Positions 9,142 through 17,314 of a DNA stretch of 64,000 nt are shown here, piece by piece. Where the stretch lies: contig NZ_JBMSDZ010000003.1 of the NCBI RefSeq assembly GCF_049445995.1, positions 177,515 to 241,514 of the forward strand. The letters are read 5' to 3'. Both the position numbers and the translations under genes were made by a program. Positions within the stretch are counted from its first letter, which is position 1. Every line of letters starts with the position of its first letter. This stretch comes from Dyella_A sp049445995. Its GTDB lineage: Bacteria > Pseudomonadota > Gammaproteobacteria > Xanthomonadales > Rhodanobacteraceae. The notes beneath the pieces were generated by a model, which ran no database searches, was not told the DNA's origin, and worked only from the letters and a program-made list of their open reading frames with translations.

Positions 9142-9779
9142 CACGGTCGGGCTCCGGGGGCGAGCAGCAGGTGCAGGTCGTGGACCAGGTCGTCCTGCGA
9201 GTCGGCCGGGGTGGACAGCAGGCGCGCACGGCCCTGCGCGTCGAAGATGTAGATCGCCGAGCTGTGGCTCACCTCGTAGTTGCCGTCGCCCGGATCGGGT
9301 TCTCGGCTGAAGGCGGAGCGGTAGCGCTTGCTCAGCGCCTCGATGTCGCCCGGCTTGCCGGTGAGACCGACCGCGCGCTTGTCGAAGGCATTGACATAGG
9401 CATGCATGATCTCGGGCGTGTCGCGAGCCGGATCGACCGACACGAACAGGATGCGCGCGCCGTCGGCCAACGGCCCCAGCCGCTGCATCACCACGTGCAG
9501 ATGGGCGAGGGTGAGCGGGCACACGTCGGGGCAGTGGGTGTAACCGAAGTACAGCAGCACCACCTTGCCGCGGTAGTCCGCGCCGGTGGCCGGCTTGCCG
9601 TCGTCGTTGACCAGGTTGAACTCGAGATCGGGCATGTGGCCGGTCACCTGGGTGAGCCGGAACGGCAGCGGCGTGCCGCGCTGGCAGCCGGCCAGCAGGA
9701 GTGCTGCGGCAAACAGCAGCGACCCGGCGAGCCAGGGCATGGCGCGACGCGCCCTTATGCGAAGATGGGAAAGGACCAT
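9141..9779 (-). CDS. SCO1/SenC/PrrC copper-binding lipoprotein
   Basis: About 212 residues; the first 40 include a lipoprotein signal with lipobox LLAGC. The thioredoxin-like domain holds the copper-binding CxxxC in YFGYTHCPDVCPLTLAHL and the conserved His late in the protein (VSHSSAIYIFD). ATG at 9779 is chosen as the first plausible start; an alternative is 9740 (MPWLAGSLLF). SCO proteins mature the CuA centre of cytochrome c oxidase. The gene is first in a two-gene operon with PCuAC and is divergent from the DUF423 gene. Confidence 0.93.
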   Translation of the reverse strand: MVLSHLRIRARRAMPWLAGSLLFAAALLLAGCQRGTPLPFRLTQVTGHMPDLEFNLVNDDGKPATGADYRGKVVLLYFGYTHCPDVCPLTLAHLHVVMQRLGPLADGARILFVSVDPARDTPEIMHAYVNAFDKRAVGLTGKPGDIEALSKRYRSAFSREPDPGDGNYEVSHSSAIYIFDAQGRARLLSTPADSQDDLVHDLHLLLAPGARP

Positions 9780-9836
9780 CGCGCAAGGATACGACACGGG
9801 GTCCGCAGCTACCTTCACACCGGAGAAAATCGTCCG

Positions 9837-10223
9837 ATGATGCGACAACCTGCCACCCGATCCGGCCCGTGGCTCGTCGCGTTCGCCGGCGCCAGCGGCG
9901 TACTGCTGGGCGCATTCGGCGCCCACGCATTGCGCGGCCACCTGGACGCCTCGGCCTTGGGCTGGTGGCAGACCGCGGTGCAGTACCAGCTGTGGCACGC
10001 GCTGGCCCTGGCGCTGGCGGTACATGCCGGCCGCGGCCGCGCCGGGCGCGTGGCGGTGCTCGCCTTTGCGATCGGCATCGCGCTGTTCAGCGGCAGCCTG
10101 TACGCGATGGCGCTGGGTGCGCCGCGCTGGTTCGGGGCGATCACGCCGTTGGGTGGCCTGGGGTTCGTGGTCGGCTGGGTGGCGCTGGCCATGGCCCTGC
10201 GCCGGCCTGTCGACGGCGGCTGA
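9837..10223 (+). CDS. DUF423 (YgdD-like) small membrane protein
   Basis: About 128 residues with four hydrophobic helices. The family hallmark GVLLGAFGAHALRG and the pattern WWQTAVQYQLWHALAL are present. Start: ATG at 9837 (or 9840), 8-10 bases after GGAGA. Function of the family is not established. It diverges from the SCO1 gene with a gap of about 57 bases. Confidence 0.9.
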   Translation: MMRQPATRSGPWLVAFAGASGVLLGAFGAHALRGHLDASALGWWQTAVQYQLWHALALALAVHAGRGRAGRVAVLAFAIGIALFSGSLYAMALGAPRWFGAITPLGGLGFVVGWVALAMALRRPVDGG

Positions 10224-10288
10224 ACCTCGCGACCCATTCGGGCGCCCGGCGTCATGCGGGTGTCACCTGCGCGCGGCAGGCTGCGCGC

Positions 10289-10690
10289 ATGAGCACGCTG
10301 TCGAACACCGTCGAGTCGTCGCCCGCCCGCTACCTGCGCCGTCATCGCGGCGCGATGGCGGTGCTGCTGCTTGTCGGCGCCTGCCTGGCGATGCTGACCG
10401 GCGGTGACCGGGATCGAGCCGCGAGTCCACGCCCGATCGTGAACTCCCTCGTGCACTGGCAGGACGGCCGCCACGACTGGCTGCTGGTCGCCGACCGCGG
10501 TACCCACGAGCTGGTGGTCTACGACGCCACGACGGGCGCACCGTTGCAGCGCCTCGGTCGCGACGACGGGCTCGGTTCGGTCGATGCGATCGCCGCGCTT
10601 GGCGACCGTCTGCTGGTGCAGGACGCGAGGGGCCAACCGACCCTGCTCGGCCTGCCCTCGTTGCGCGCGGGCACGCTGGCATTGCGCTGA
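10289..10690 (+). CDS. Hypothetical single-pass membrane protein
   Basis: 133 residues. One hydrophobic segment lies at about residues 24-38 (AMAVLLLVGACLAML); the rest, outside the membrane, reads VHWQDGRHDWLLVADRGTHELVVYDATTGAPLQRLG and resembles one or two blades of a beta-propeller (NHL/PQQ-like). I do not recognise a family. It is convergent with the alpha/beta hydrolase gene, with 12 bases between the stop codons. Confidence 0.6.
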   Translation: MSTLSNTVESSPARYLRRHRGAMAVLLLVGACLAMLTGGDRDRAASPRPIVNSLVHWQDGRHDWLLVADRGTHELVVYDATTGAPLQRLGRDDGLGSVDAIAALGDRLLVQDARGQPTLLGLPSLRAGTLALR

Positions 10691-10702
10691 GGCGGCACGC
10701 GA

Positions 10703-12061
10703 TCAGCGCGCCGCGGCTGCGGGCTGGCGCGCGATCCACGCGGCGATGTCGCCGATCACCTTCGGCTCCACGTGCGCCGGCCTGGCGTAGTCGGCCGGCG
10801 ACGGCGGATTGCCGCTCGGCATGAACAGGTGACTCAGCCCGGGATAGCTGCGTAACGTCACGTGCGGATTACCGGCGAAGGCACGCTTCCAGGCGGCGAA
10901 ATCCTGCGCTGGCGGCACCTGGGAATCGGCCATTCCCTGCAGCACCAGCAGCGGGGCGTGAAGGGCATGCGCGGCGTCGATGGCGTCGTAGTGGGCCAGG
11001 CTCAGCCACCAGCTCGCGGGCGCATGGAAGAACTCACCCGTTGGCGGGTGAGTGGGGTCGGCCTTGGCGAGCGCGTCGCGCGCCGCTTCCATCTCGTGGA
11101 TGGCCGCCGCCATGGGGGCCTGGGGGCTGCCCGGCAGCGTCTTCAGGTAGTTCAGCTGCTGCAGGACCACGTTGAGGTCCAGTCGCTCGGGAGCGGCAAG
11201 CAGGACAACGCCGGCCAGATGCCCATCGCGCTGCGCGATGCGTGGTGCCATCAGCGCACCGAGGCTGTGACCAACCACGAAGACCCGGCCCGCGGCGATC
11301 TTTGGTTGCTTGCGCAGCAGGCCCAGCGCGGCGAGGGCATCGTCGGTGACTTCGTCGTCGACGGTCAGTGGCGTGGCGGCCAGCTGCTTGCCGTATGTGA
11401 GCGTGCGCTTGTCGTAGCGCAGCGAGGCGATGCCTTGCTGCGCCAGGCCGAAGGCGAGATCGCGGAACGGCTTGTTCGGGCCGATGGTTTCGTCGCGGTC
11501 GTTGGGGCCGGAACCGGCGACCAGCACCACCGCGGGAAACGGGCCGTCGCCCTTGGGCAGCGTCAGCGTGCCGGGCAGCGGTCCGAGCGGGGAGGGAACG
11601 GCCAGCGGGGTTTCGCTCACATTGGCCGGGCGGTCCGTGGCAGGCGTGGCGTCGGCACTGTCGGGTGCAGGGGCGAAAAACAGTCCTGTCACCTTGCCGT
11701 CCTTGTCGCAGCCGACGCGCATCACCAGCTTGGCCCTGGCAAAGCGCAGCGGCGTTTCCACCACCTCGCCCGAGGCGATGTAGCTGAGCTGCGGCGCATC
11801 GCTGCCCTGCAGGCTGCCGACCTGCGCCGGCAGCGCGGTGCCCCACACGTCCTGCAATTTGGCAGCGGGCAGAGCGTCGGTCATTGCGGCATCGAAGTCG
11901 CGCGTGGCATCGGCATAGCGCCCATCACGCAGGCTCTCCAGGATCGCCGCCGAATGCTCGCGGCACGTAAAGGCCGCATCGGCGGCGTCGGTGCGCGTGG
12001 CGAGGCTGGCGGCGAACACGGACGCCAGCAGCAGGAGCAGGGTGCGGGTTTCGATCTTCAT
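10703..12061 (-). CDS. Secreted alpha/beta hydrolase with N-terminal DUF3887-like domain
   Basis: 452 residues from the ATG at 12061, placed 9 bases after AAGGA (an ATG at 12067 is possible). A signal peptide ends near TRTDAADA. Residues about 28-125 resemble DUF3887, a small domain that precedes dienelactone-hydrolase-like enzymes. The hydrolase domain has the nucleophile elbow VVGHSLGAL, an Asp in GMADSQVP and a His in GLSHLF, completing a Ser-Asp-His triad. PPTGEFFHAP and WWLSL are family positions. It is the last gene of the SPFH operon and starts 12 bases after the Arc-like gene. Substrate unknown; an esterase or peptidase is likely. Confidence 0.85.
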   Translation of the reverse strand: MKIETRTLLLLLASVFAASLATRTDAADAAFTCREHSAAILESLRDGRYADATRDFDAAMTDALPAAKLQDVWGTALPAQVGSLQGSDAPQLSYIASGEVVETPLRFARAKLVMRVGCDKDGKVTGLFFAPAPDSADATPATDRPANVSETPLAVPSPLGPLPGTLTLPKGDGPFPAVVLVAGSGPNDRDETIGPNKPFRDLAFGLAQQGIASLRYDKRTLTYGKQLAATPLTVDDEVTDDALAALGLLRKQPKIAAGRVFVVGHSLGALMAPRIAQRDGHLAGVVLLAAPERLDLNVVLQQLNYLKTLPGSPQAPMAAAIHEMEAARDALAKADPTHPPTGEFFHAPASWWLSLAHYDAIDAAHALHAPLLVLQGMADSQVPPAQDFAAWKRAFAGNPHVTLRSYPGLSHLFMPSGNPPSPADYARPAHVEPKVIGDIAAWIARQPAAAAR

Positions 12062-12073
12062 CGGCATGTTTCC

Positions 12074-12259
12074 TTACTCGTCATCGTCCATCGGTTCGGG
12101 CTTGCCCGGCTTGAGCCGCCCGGCCTTTCGCAGTGCATCGCGCAGCAGGTACTCGATCTGCGCGTTGACGCTGCGCAGCTCGTCTTCGGACCAGCGCTGC
12201 ACCGCCTCAAGCACGGTGGCGCTGATCCGCAGCGGATAGGCTTTTTTCCCGGCCGCCAT
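12074..12259 (-). CDS. Arc-like ribbon-helix-helix small protein
   Basis: 61 residues. KAYPLRISATVLEAVQRWSEDE followed by LRSVNAQIEYLLRDALRKAG is the beta-strand plus two-helix pattern of Arc/MetJ-type ribbon-helix-helix DNA-binding proteins, with the N(A/S)QIEYLL helix well conserved. The tail is acidic (EPMDDDE). It lies four bases after the 23-residue microprotein and within the SPFH operon. It could regulate the operon, possibly through the inverted repeat at 13247-13263, but this is inference. Confidence 0.8.
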   Translation of the reverse strand: MAAGKKAYPLRISATVLEAVQRWSEDELRSVNAQIEYLLRDALRKAGRLKPGKPEPMDDDE

Positions 12260-12263
12260 GCGC

Positions 12264-12335
12264 TCAGCGGGCGGCGCGTCGGCGCGCCGCGAGCGCCACG
12301 ACGAACAGCACGATCATCACGGGAAGGACGGTCAT
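12264..12335 (-). CDS. 23-residue single-span membrane microprotein
   Basis: The minus strand reads ATG at 12335, 23 codons, TGA at 12266-12264: a short hydrophobic helix (MTVLPVMIVLFVVALAA) followed by a basic tail (RRRAAR). A strong ribosome-binding site, GAGGAG, is placed 7-8 bases before the ATG. It sits between the SPFH gene (stop 12347) and the Arc-like gene (start 12259) with gaps of 11 and 4 bases, so the intergenic space is completely used by it. A helix with positive-inside tail fits a small regulatory subunit of a membrane complex. Evidence is the frame, RBS and position only. Confidence 0.6.
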   Translation of the reverse strand: MTVLPVMIVLFVVALAARRRAAR

Positions 12336-12346
12336 CGTCGCGCTCC

Positions 12347-13216
12347 TCAGTTGTACAGGCTGCCGGCGTTGACCACCGGCTGGGTGGCGCGATCGCCGCA
12401 CAGCACCACCAGCAGGTTGCTGACCATGGCCGCCTTGCGTTCTTCGTCGAGCTCAACCACGCCCTGTTCGCGCAGCTTGTCCAGCGCCATCGCGACCATG
12501 CCCACGGCGCCTTCCACGATGCGCTCGCGTGCCGCGACGATGGCATCGGCCTGCTGGCGCTGCAGCATCGCCTGGGCGATCTCCTGCGCGTAGGCGAGGT
12601 GACTGATGCGTGCCTCGATCACCTGCACGCCGGCCTTCTCCAGCCGTGCCTGGATCTCGTCGCGCAGGTGGTTGTTGATCACTTCGCCGTGGCTGCGCAG
12701 CGAGGGCTTCTTCTCATCGTGCGCGTCATAGGGGTAGTTCTGCGCCATCTGGCGCAAGGCCGATTCGCTCTGGATGTGCACGAAGTTCTCGTAGTCGTCC
12801 ACGCAGAACACCGCCTCGGCCGTGTCCAGCACCTGCCACACCACCACGGCCGCGATCTCGATCGGGTTGCCGTCGTTGTCGTTCACCTTCAACTTGCCGC
12901 TCTCGAAGTTGCGCACCCGCAGCGAGACGCGGCGGCGGCTGTAGAACGGGTTGGTCCAGCGCAGACCGGTTTCGCGGGCGGTACCGGCGTACTTGCCGAA
13001 CAGCTGCAGCACCTGGCCGTCGTTCGGCGCCACCTGGAAGAAGCCCTTCAGGAGAAAGGCCGTCAGCACCAGCAGCCCGATCCCCACAAGAAAGTGCGTG
13101 CCCGGCTCCACCCCTGATTTCAAACCGACCAACTGGCTGACACTGATCGCCGCCAGCACCAGGCACACCACGACAAACGGAATGCCCGCGATCGAAAACC
13201 CCTTGCGCTCGTTCAT
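12347..13216 (-). CDS. SPFH/Band 7 domain membrane protein
   Basis: 289 residues. Two N-terminal hydrophobic segments (about 10-30 and 42-62) precede an SPFH domain (FFQVAPNDGQVLQLFGKYAGT, GLRWTNPF, then VVWQVLDTAEAVFCVDDYENFV). The C-terminal part (GVQVIEARISHLAYAQEIAQAMLQRQQADAIVAARERIVEGAVGMVAMAL in pieces) is the helical oligomerisation region. Proteins of this kind form membrane cage or raft-like assemblies. The ATG at 13216 has AGGGAGG upstream. It leads an operon with the microprotein, an Arc-like protein and a hydrolase. Confidence 0.9.
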   Translation of the reverse strand: MNERKGFSIAGIPFVVVCLVLAAISVSQLVGLKSGVEPGTHFLVGIGLLVLTAFLLKGFFQVAPNDGQVLQLFGKYAGTARETGLRWTNPFYSRRRVSLRVRNFESGKLKVNDNDGNPIEIAAVVVWQVLDTAEAVFCVDDYENFVHIQSESALRQMAQNYPYDAHDEKKPSLRSHGEVINNHLRDEIQARLEKAGVQVIEARISHLAYAQEIAQAMLQRQQADAIVAARERIVEGAVGMVAMALDKLREQGVVELDEERKAAMVSNLLVVLCGDRATQPVVNAGSLYN

Positions 13217-13246
13217 GACCTTGCCTCCCTGAAGTTGTGAACATTG

Positions 13247-13263
13247 GATATCAAATTGATATC
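13247..13263. promoter_or_regulatory. Candidate operator, perfect 8+1+8 inverted repeat
   Basis: GATATCAA-A-TTGATATC is a perfect 8-bp inverted repeat with a single central base, AT-rich in an otherwise very GC-rich region. It lies 31 bases upstream of the SPFH start codon and 110 bases upstream of purT, in the divergent promoter region. The size and symmetry fit a dimeric repressor site. The bound protein is unknown; PadR-type regulators and the operon's own Arc-like protein are candidates. Confidence 0.55.
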
Positions 13264-13287
13264 ACATTGCAAGTGCCGGCCGTCGCC

Positions 13288-13315
13288 GTTGGTTGTTACG
13301 CGTTGGTTGTTACGC
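13288..13315. repeat. Two-copy 14-bp tandem repeat
   Basis: The unit GTTGGTTGTTACGC occurs at 13288-13301 and again at 13302-13315 without a gap. It is in the leader between the candidate operator and purT and looks like a small slippage duplication. Confidence 0.8.
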
Positions 13316-13372
13316 GGGGGTGGCGGTGGAAGCGGCCACTACAATGTCGGGTCAACCGATCCGGAGACCCGC

Positions 13373-14563
13373 ATGAAGCCTTTCGGCACGCCGCTTTCGA
13401 ACCGCGCCCTGCGCGTGCTGCTGCTCGGTTCGGGCGAGCTGGGCAAGGAGGTGGCGATCGAGCTGCAGCGCTTCGCCGTGGAGGTGATCGCGGTGGACCG
13501 CTACGCCAACGCGCCGGCGATGCAGGTGGCGCATCGCAGCCACGTGATCGACATGCTCGACGACGCCGCGCTGCGCGCGATGATCGAGGCCGAGCAGCCC
13601 GACCTGGTGGTGCCGGAGATCGAGGCGATCCACACGCCCACGCTGATGGAGCTGGAAAAGGGCGGGCTGACGGTGATCCCCACCGCGCGCGCCGCGTGGC
13701 TGACGATGGACCGCGAGGGCATCCGTCGCCTGGCCGCCGAGGAACTGCAGCTGCCGACCTCGCCGTACCGCTTCTGCGACGATGAGGCGCAGTACCGCGC
13801 CGCCGTCGAGGCGCTGGGTTTCCCGTTCGTGATCAAGCCGGTGATGAGTTCTTCCGGCAAGGGCCAGAGCGTGGTGCGCGATGCCTCGACGCTGCAGGCC
13901 GCGTGGGATTACGCCCAGGCCGGCGGGCGTGCGGGCAAGGGGCGGGTGATCGTCGAGGGCTTCGTCGATTTCGACTACGAGATCACCCTGCTCACCGTGC
14001 GCCATCGCGGCGGCACCGCGTTCTGCGCGCCGATCGGCCATCGCCAGGAAGACGGCGACTACCGCGAGTCGTGGCAGCCGCAGCCGATGAGCGGCGCGGC
14101 GCTGGCCGAGGCGCAGCGCCAAGCCGCGGCGGTCACCGCGGCGCTGGGCGGTCGGGGCGTGTTCGGCGTGGAGTTTTTCGTCAAGGGCGACACGGTGATC
14201 TTCTCCGAGGTGAGCCCCCGCCCGCACGACACCGGCCTGGTCACGCTGATCTCGCAGGACCTGTCCGAGTTCGCCCTGCACGCGCGGGCGATCCTCGGTC
14301 TGCCGATTCCGCTGATCCGCCAGCTGGGGCCTTCGGCGTCCTGTGCCAAGCTGGTGGAGGGCGAAGGCGCGGCGCCGCAGTATTTCGGTGTGGCCGAGGC
14401 CCTGGTCGAGCCGGACACGCAGCTGCGCCTGTTCGGCAAGCCTGCGGTGAACGGCCGCCGGCGTATGGCGGTGACGCTGGCGCGCGACGAGAGCATCGAG
14501 GCGGCCAAGGCCAAGGCGATCCGGGCGGCGGCCGCGCTGCGGGTGGAACTGCCGAGCGACTGA
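13373..14563 (+). CDS. purT: Formate-dependent phosphoribosylglycinamide formyltransferase
   Basis: PurT converts GAR, formate and ATP to formyl-GAR in purine synthesis without folate. The protein is 396 residues, close to the usual 390-400. The ATP-grasp fold shows the N-terminal LLLGSGELGKEVAIELQR, the ATP-binding VIKPVMSSSGKGQSVV, the metal-binding VFGVEFFV and FSEVSPRPHDTGLVT, and a C-terminal KPAVNGRRRMAVTLA. ATG at 13373 is 8 bases after CGGAGA. It is divergent from the SPFH operon. Confidence 0.97.
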   Translation: MKPFGTPLSNRALRVLLLGSGELGKEVAIELQRFAVEVIAVDRYANAPAMQVAHRSHVIDMLDDAALRAMIEAEQPDLVVPEIEAIHTPTLMELEKGGLTVIPTARAAWLTMDREGIRRLAAEELQLPTSPYRFCDDEAQYRAAVEALGFPFVIKPVMSSSGKGQSVVRDASTLQAAWDYAQAGGRAGKGRVIVEGFVDFDYEITLLTVRHRGGTAFCAPIGHRQEDGDYRESWQPQPMSGAALAEAQRQAAAVTAALGGRGVFGVEFFVKGDTVIFSEVSPRPHDTGLVTLISQDLSEFALHARAILGLPIPLIRQLGPSASCAKLVEGEGAAPQYFGVAEALVEPDTQLRLFGKPAVNGRRRMAVTLARDESIEAAKAKAIRAAAALRVELPSD

Positions 14564-14613
14564 GCGCGGCGCGCTGCGGTCATCACACGATCCACGACGG
14601 GAGAGAGCAGGGC

Positions 14614-16124
14614 ATGGAGACATCCGGATTTGCACATTGGCTGATCGTGGCGGTGCAGGCGTTCGCCGCGCTGTTCCTGCTGCTGCTCGCGATGGGGGTG
14701 GCGCTGCTGCTGGTGACCTGGTTCGTCGACCGCAACCAGACGTCCAACTCGGTGTTGCGCAATTTTCCGGTGATCGGGCATTTCCGCTACGGCTTCCTGC
14801 GGCTGGGCGAGTTCTTCCGCCAGTACCTGTTTTCCAGCGACCGCGAGGAGTTGCCGTTCAACCGCGCCGAGCGCGTGTGGGTGTACCGCGCGGCGAAGAA
14901 TGCGAGAACACCAACGCCTTCGGCTCCACCCGCGACCTGCGCGCCGAGGGCGTGCCGTTCTTCGTCAACGCCGCGTTCCCGGCGCTGGGCGACCACCACG
15001 TGGAGCCCAAGCCGCTGCGGATCGGGCCGTACGCGCGCGAGCCGTACGACCACGCCGCGTTCTTCAACATCTCGGCGATGAGCTTCGGTGCGTTGTCCGC
15101 GCCGGCGGTGCGTGCGCTGTCGATCGGCGCGGCGCGGGCCGGCATCTGGATGGACACCGGCGAGGGCGGCTTGGCGCCGTACCACCTGGAAGGCGGTTGC
15201 GACATCGTGTTCGAGATCGGCACCGCCAAATACGGCGTGCGCACGCCCGATGGCCGGCTCGACGACGACAAGCTCACCGCGATCTGCGCCCACAAGCAGG
15301 TGAAGATGGTCAGCATCAAGCTCGGTCAGGGTGCCAAGCCCGGCATGGGCGGGCTGCTGCCGGCGGCCAAGGTGACGCCGGAGATCGCCGCGATCCGCGG
15401 CATTCCGGTGGGGCAGGCTTCGCAAAGCCCCAATCGCCATCTCGACATCGCCAACGTGGCGCAGCTGATGGACGCCATCACGCATATCCGCGAACTCACC
15501 GGCAAGCCGACCGGCTTCAAGGCGGTGTTCGGCGACATGCGCTGGATCGTCCAGTTGTGCGACGAGGTGGACCGCCGCGGCGTCGAGAGCGCGCCGGACT
15601 TCATTATCGTCGACGGCGCCGAAGGCGGCACCGGCGCCGCGCCGCAGACGCTGATGGAAGGCGTCGGCCTGCCGCTGCGCGAGGCGCTGCCGGAGCTGGT
15701 GAACACGCTGATTGCGCGCGGCCTGCGCCAGCGCATCAAGGTGATCTGTTCGGGCAAGTGCATCACCGCCTACGACGTGGCCTGGGCGCTGGCGATGGGG
15801 GCGGACTTCGTCAACTCCGCGCGCGGCTTCATGCTGGCGCTGGGCTGCATCCAGTCGCTGCAGTGCAACCGCAACACCTGCCCCACCGGCATCACCACGC
15901 AGAACCCGCGGCTGCAGCGCGGCCTGGTGGTCACCGACAAGAGCGAAAAGGTGTACCACTACGCGAAGAACGTGATGCACGAAGTAGGCATCATCGCGCA
16001 CAGCTGCGGACTGGACGACCCGCGCCAGCTGGATCGCACGCACTGCCGGGTGGTGGGCGACGACGGCGTCTCGGTACCGCTGGAGAAGCTGTTTCCCTAC
16101 CCGCAACCGGCGACACGTAGTTAG
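14614..16124 (+). pseudogene. FMN-binding glutamate synthase-like protein, disrupted by a frameshift
   Basis: The gene starts at ATG 14614 (GGGAGAG upstream) with a membrane segment (about residues 10-35) and runs to VWVYRAAKNA, then shifts frame near 14900. The second frame continues NTNAFGSTRDLRAEGVPFF to a stop at 16124. One G appears missing around 14903. The second part has the glutamate-synthase FMN domain: SFGALSAPAV, GEGGLAPYH, KLGQGAKPGMGG, DGAEGGTGAAP and the Cys-rich CNRNTCPTGITTQ. Without the shift it would be a normal protein of about 503 residues. Either a real mutation or a one-base sequence error; everything else is intact. Confidence 0.85.
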
Positions 16125-16130
16125 GCCCTG

Positions 16131-16215
16131 GTAGGAGCGCATCCTGTGCGCGAATGCTCTTGCTTTGATGTGTGGATCAGGGGCAAAAGCATTCGCGCAC
16201 AGGGTGCGCTCCTAC
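16131..16215. repeat. REP/REPIN-type palindromic repeat, GTAGGAGCGC family (copy 1)
   Basis: An inverted repeat with outer arms of about 28 bases: 16131-16158 begins GTAGGAGCGCATCCTGTGCG and is answered by 16188-16215 ending GGTGCGCTCCTAC. The loop carries a CTTTGATGTG segment also seen, inverted, in copy 3. The right arm contains the TAG stop codon (16212-16214) of the bpt gene. It could act as a transcription terminator or mRNA stabiliser between two convergent genes. Confidence 0.9.
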
Positions 16216-16922
16216 ACGGTGGGCATGACCACCCAGCCGTCCGGTCCGCGCACCTGCAGCGGCTGGAAGCGGCGCTTGTAGTCCATCTTAGGATGGCCGT
16301 CGATCCAGAAGCCCAGGTAGACCCAAGGGATACCGCGGCGGCGGGCCAGTTCCACCTGCTGCAGGATCGCCCAGGTGCCCAGGCTGCGCGCGGTCTCGTC
16401 CGGATCGAAGAAGGTGTAGACGGCCGACACGCCGGTGGGGCAGACGTCGGTCACCGACACGCCTAGCAGACGCTGGCCTTCGCGGAATTCCAGGAACAGC
16501 GTGGGGCTCCACGGTGCGGTGAGGAAGCGACGGAAGTCGCTGGCCTCGGCCTCGTCCATGCCGCCGCCGGCGTGGCGCGTGCGCAGGTAGCGCTCGTACA
16601 GCGCGTGCCGTTCGGCGTTGTAGCCGGGAGTGCATTCGAGCAGGGTAAGGTCGGCGTTGCGCTTGAGGCAGCGTTTCTGCGCGCGGTTCGGCAGGAAGTT
16701 CGCCACGTCGATGCGGCAGGGCGTGCACGCCTTGCACTGCGGACAGTTGGGGAAATACAGGTGCCCGCCGGCGCGGCGGAAGCCGCGCTCCAGTGCCGGC
16801 CCGTACAGCTGGTCCAGCTGCGGGGCGGCCGGATCGATCACCAGGTTCTGCGCCGTGCGCTCGGCAAAGTAGCCGCAGGCGTGGGGCAGGGTCTGGAACA
16901 GGCGGACGCGTTCGGAGCGCAT
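16212..16922 (-). CDS. bpt: Aspartate/glutamate leucyltransferase
   Basis: Bpt transfers Leu from Leu-tRNA to N-terminal Asp or Glu, tagging proteins for ClpAP (bacterial N-end rule). 236 residues, near the family length. The N-terminal ATE domain has PHACGYFAERTAQNLVIDP and the Cys cluster CPQCKACTPCRIDV; the C-terminal GNAT-like domain has SAVYTFFDPDETARSLGTWAIL and the ending YLGFWIDGHPKMDYKRRF. ATG at 16922 was chosen because homology begins at RLFQTLPHACGY. The stop codon lies inside the palindromic repeat at 16131-16215. Confidence 0.95.
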   Translation of the reverse strand: MRSERVRLFQTLPHACGYFAERTAQNLVIDPAAPQLDQLYGPALERGFRRAGGHLYFPNCPQCKACTPCRIDVANFLPNRAQKRCLKRNADLTLLECTPGYNAERHALYERYLRTRHAGGGMDEAEASDFRRFLTAPWSPTLFLEFREGQRLLGVSVTDVCPTGVSAVYTFFDPDETARSLGTWAILQQVELARRRGIPWVYLGFWIDGHPKMDYKRRFQPLQVRGPDGWVVMPTV

Positions 16923-17314
16923 GACCCCGATTCTATGCCTGCATCGGTGTGGCGGATCAATCGTCATGCCCGATCGTCGGGCGGAACGGCCGCGGACCGC
17001 CATCGGCGCAGTTCTGCCGTGACGACGGCCCGGCATCGGGTATGGTTTCCAGAACGGGTTCTCCCGTCCGGCCCACGTCGTGCAGCATGGCGCGGTGATT
17101 CATGGGCCGCGCCGTGCTGCCAAGCGGTGCGCCCGGTTTACTGCGCGCGATGCATGGCGCACTGGGCGGGCAGCAAGCGGCCGCCGGTGGAAACTGCTAA
17201 TAGTGCTTCGCTATTCTTTGAACTAGTTTCCGATTGGCTCGGATGACCTTTTGCAGGATGTCATGGGCCTTGGCCGCCCCGACGAAGGGCTTTATTTATT
17301 TCGCAAGCACTACA
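16923..17314. other. Intergenic region between bpt and the TonB-dependent receptor
   Basis: About 390 bases without a recognised gene. The left part should hold the bpt promoter. The right part (17190-17314) is markedly AT-richer than its surroundings and contains a nested inverted repeat: GGAAACT (17189-17195) with AGTTTCC (17225-17231), enclosing AATAG/CTATT. On the minus strand 17197-17289 reads 31 open codons bounded by stops, including AHDILQKVIRANRKLVQR, which looks protein-like but has no start. Confidence 0.5.

Noticed and set aside
8617..9930. 437-residue minus frame joining PCuAC with upstream sequence
   Set aside because: Only its last 174 codons match PCuAC with a signal peptide; the rest is antiframe to the SCO1 gene.
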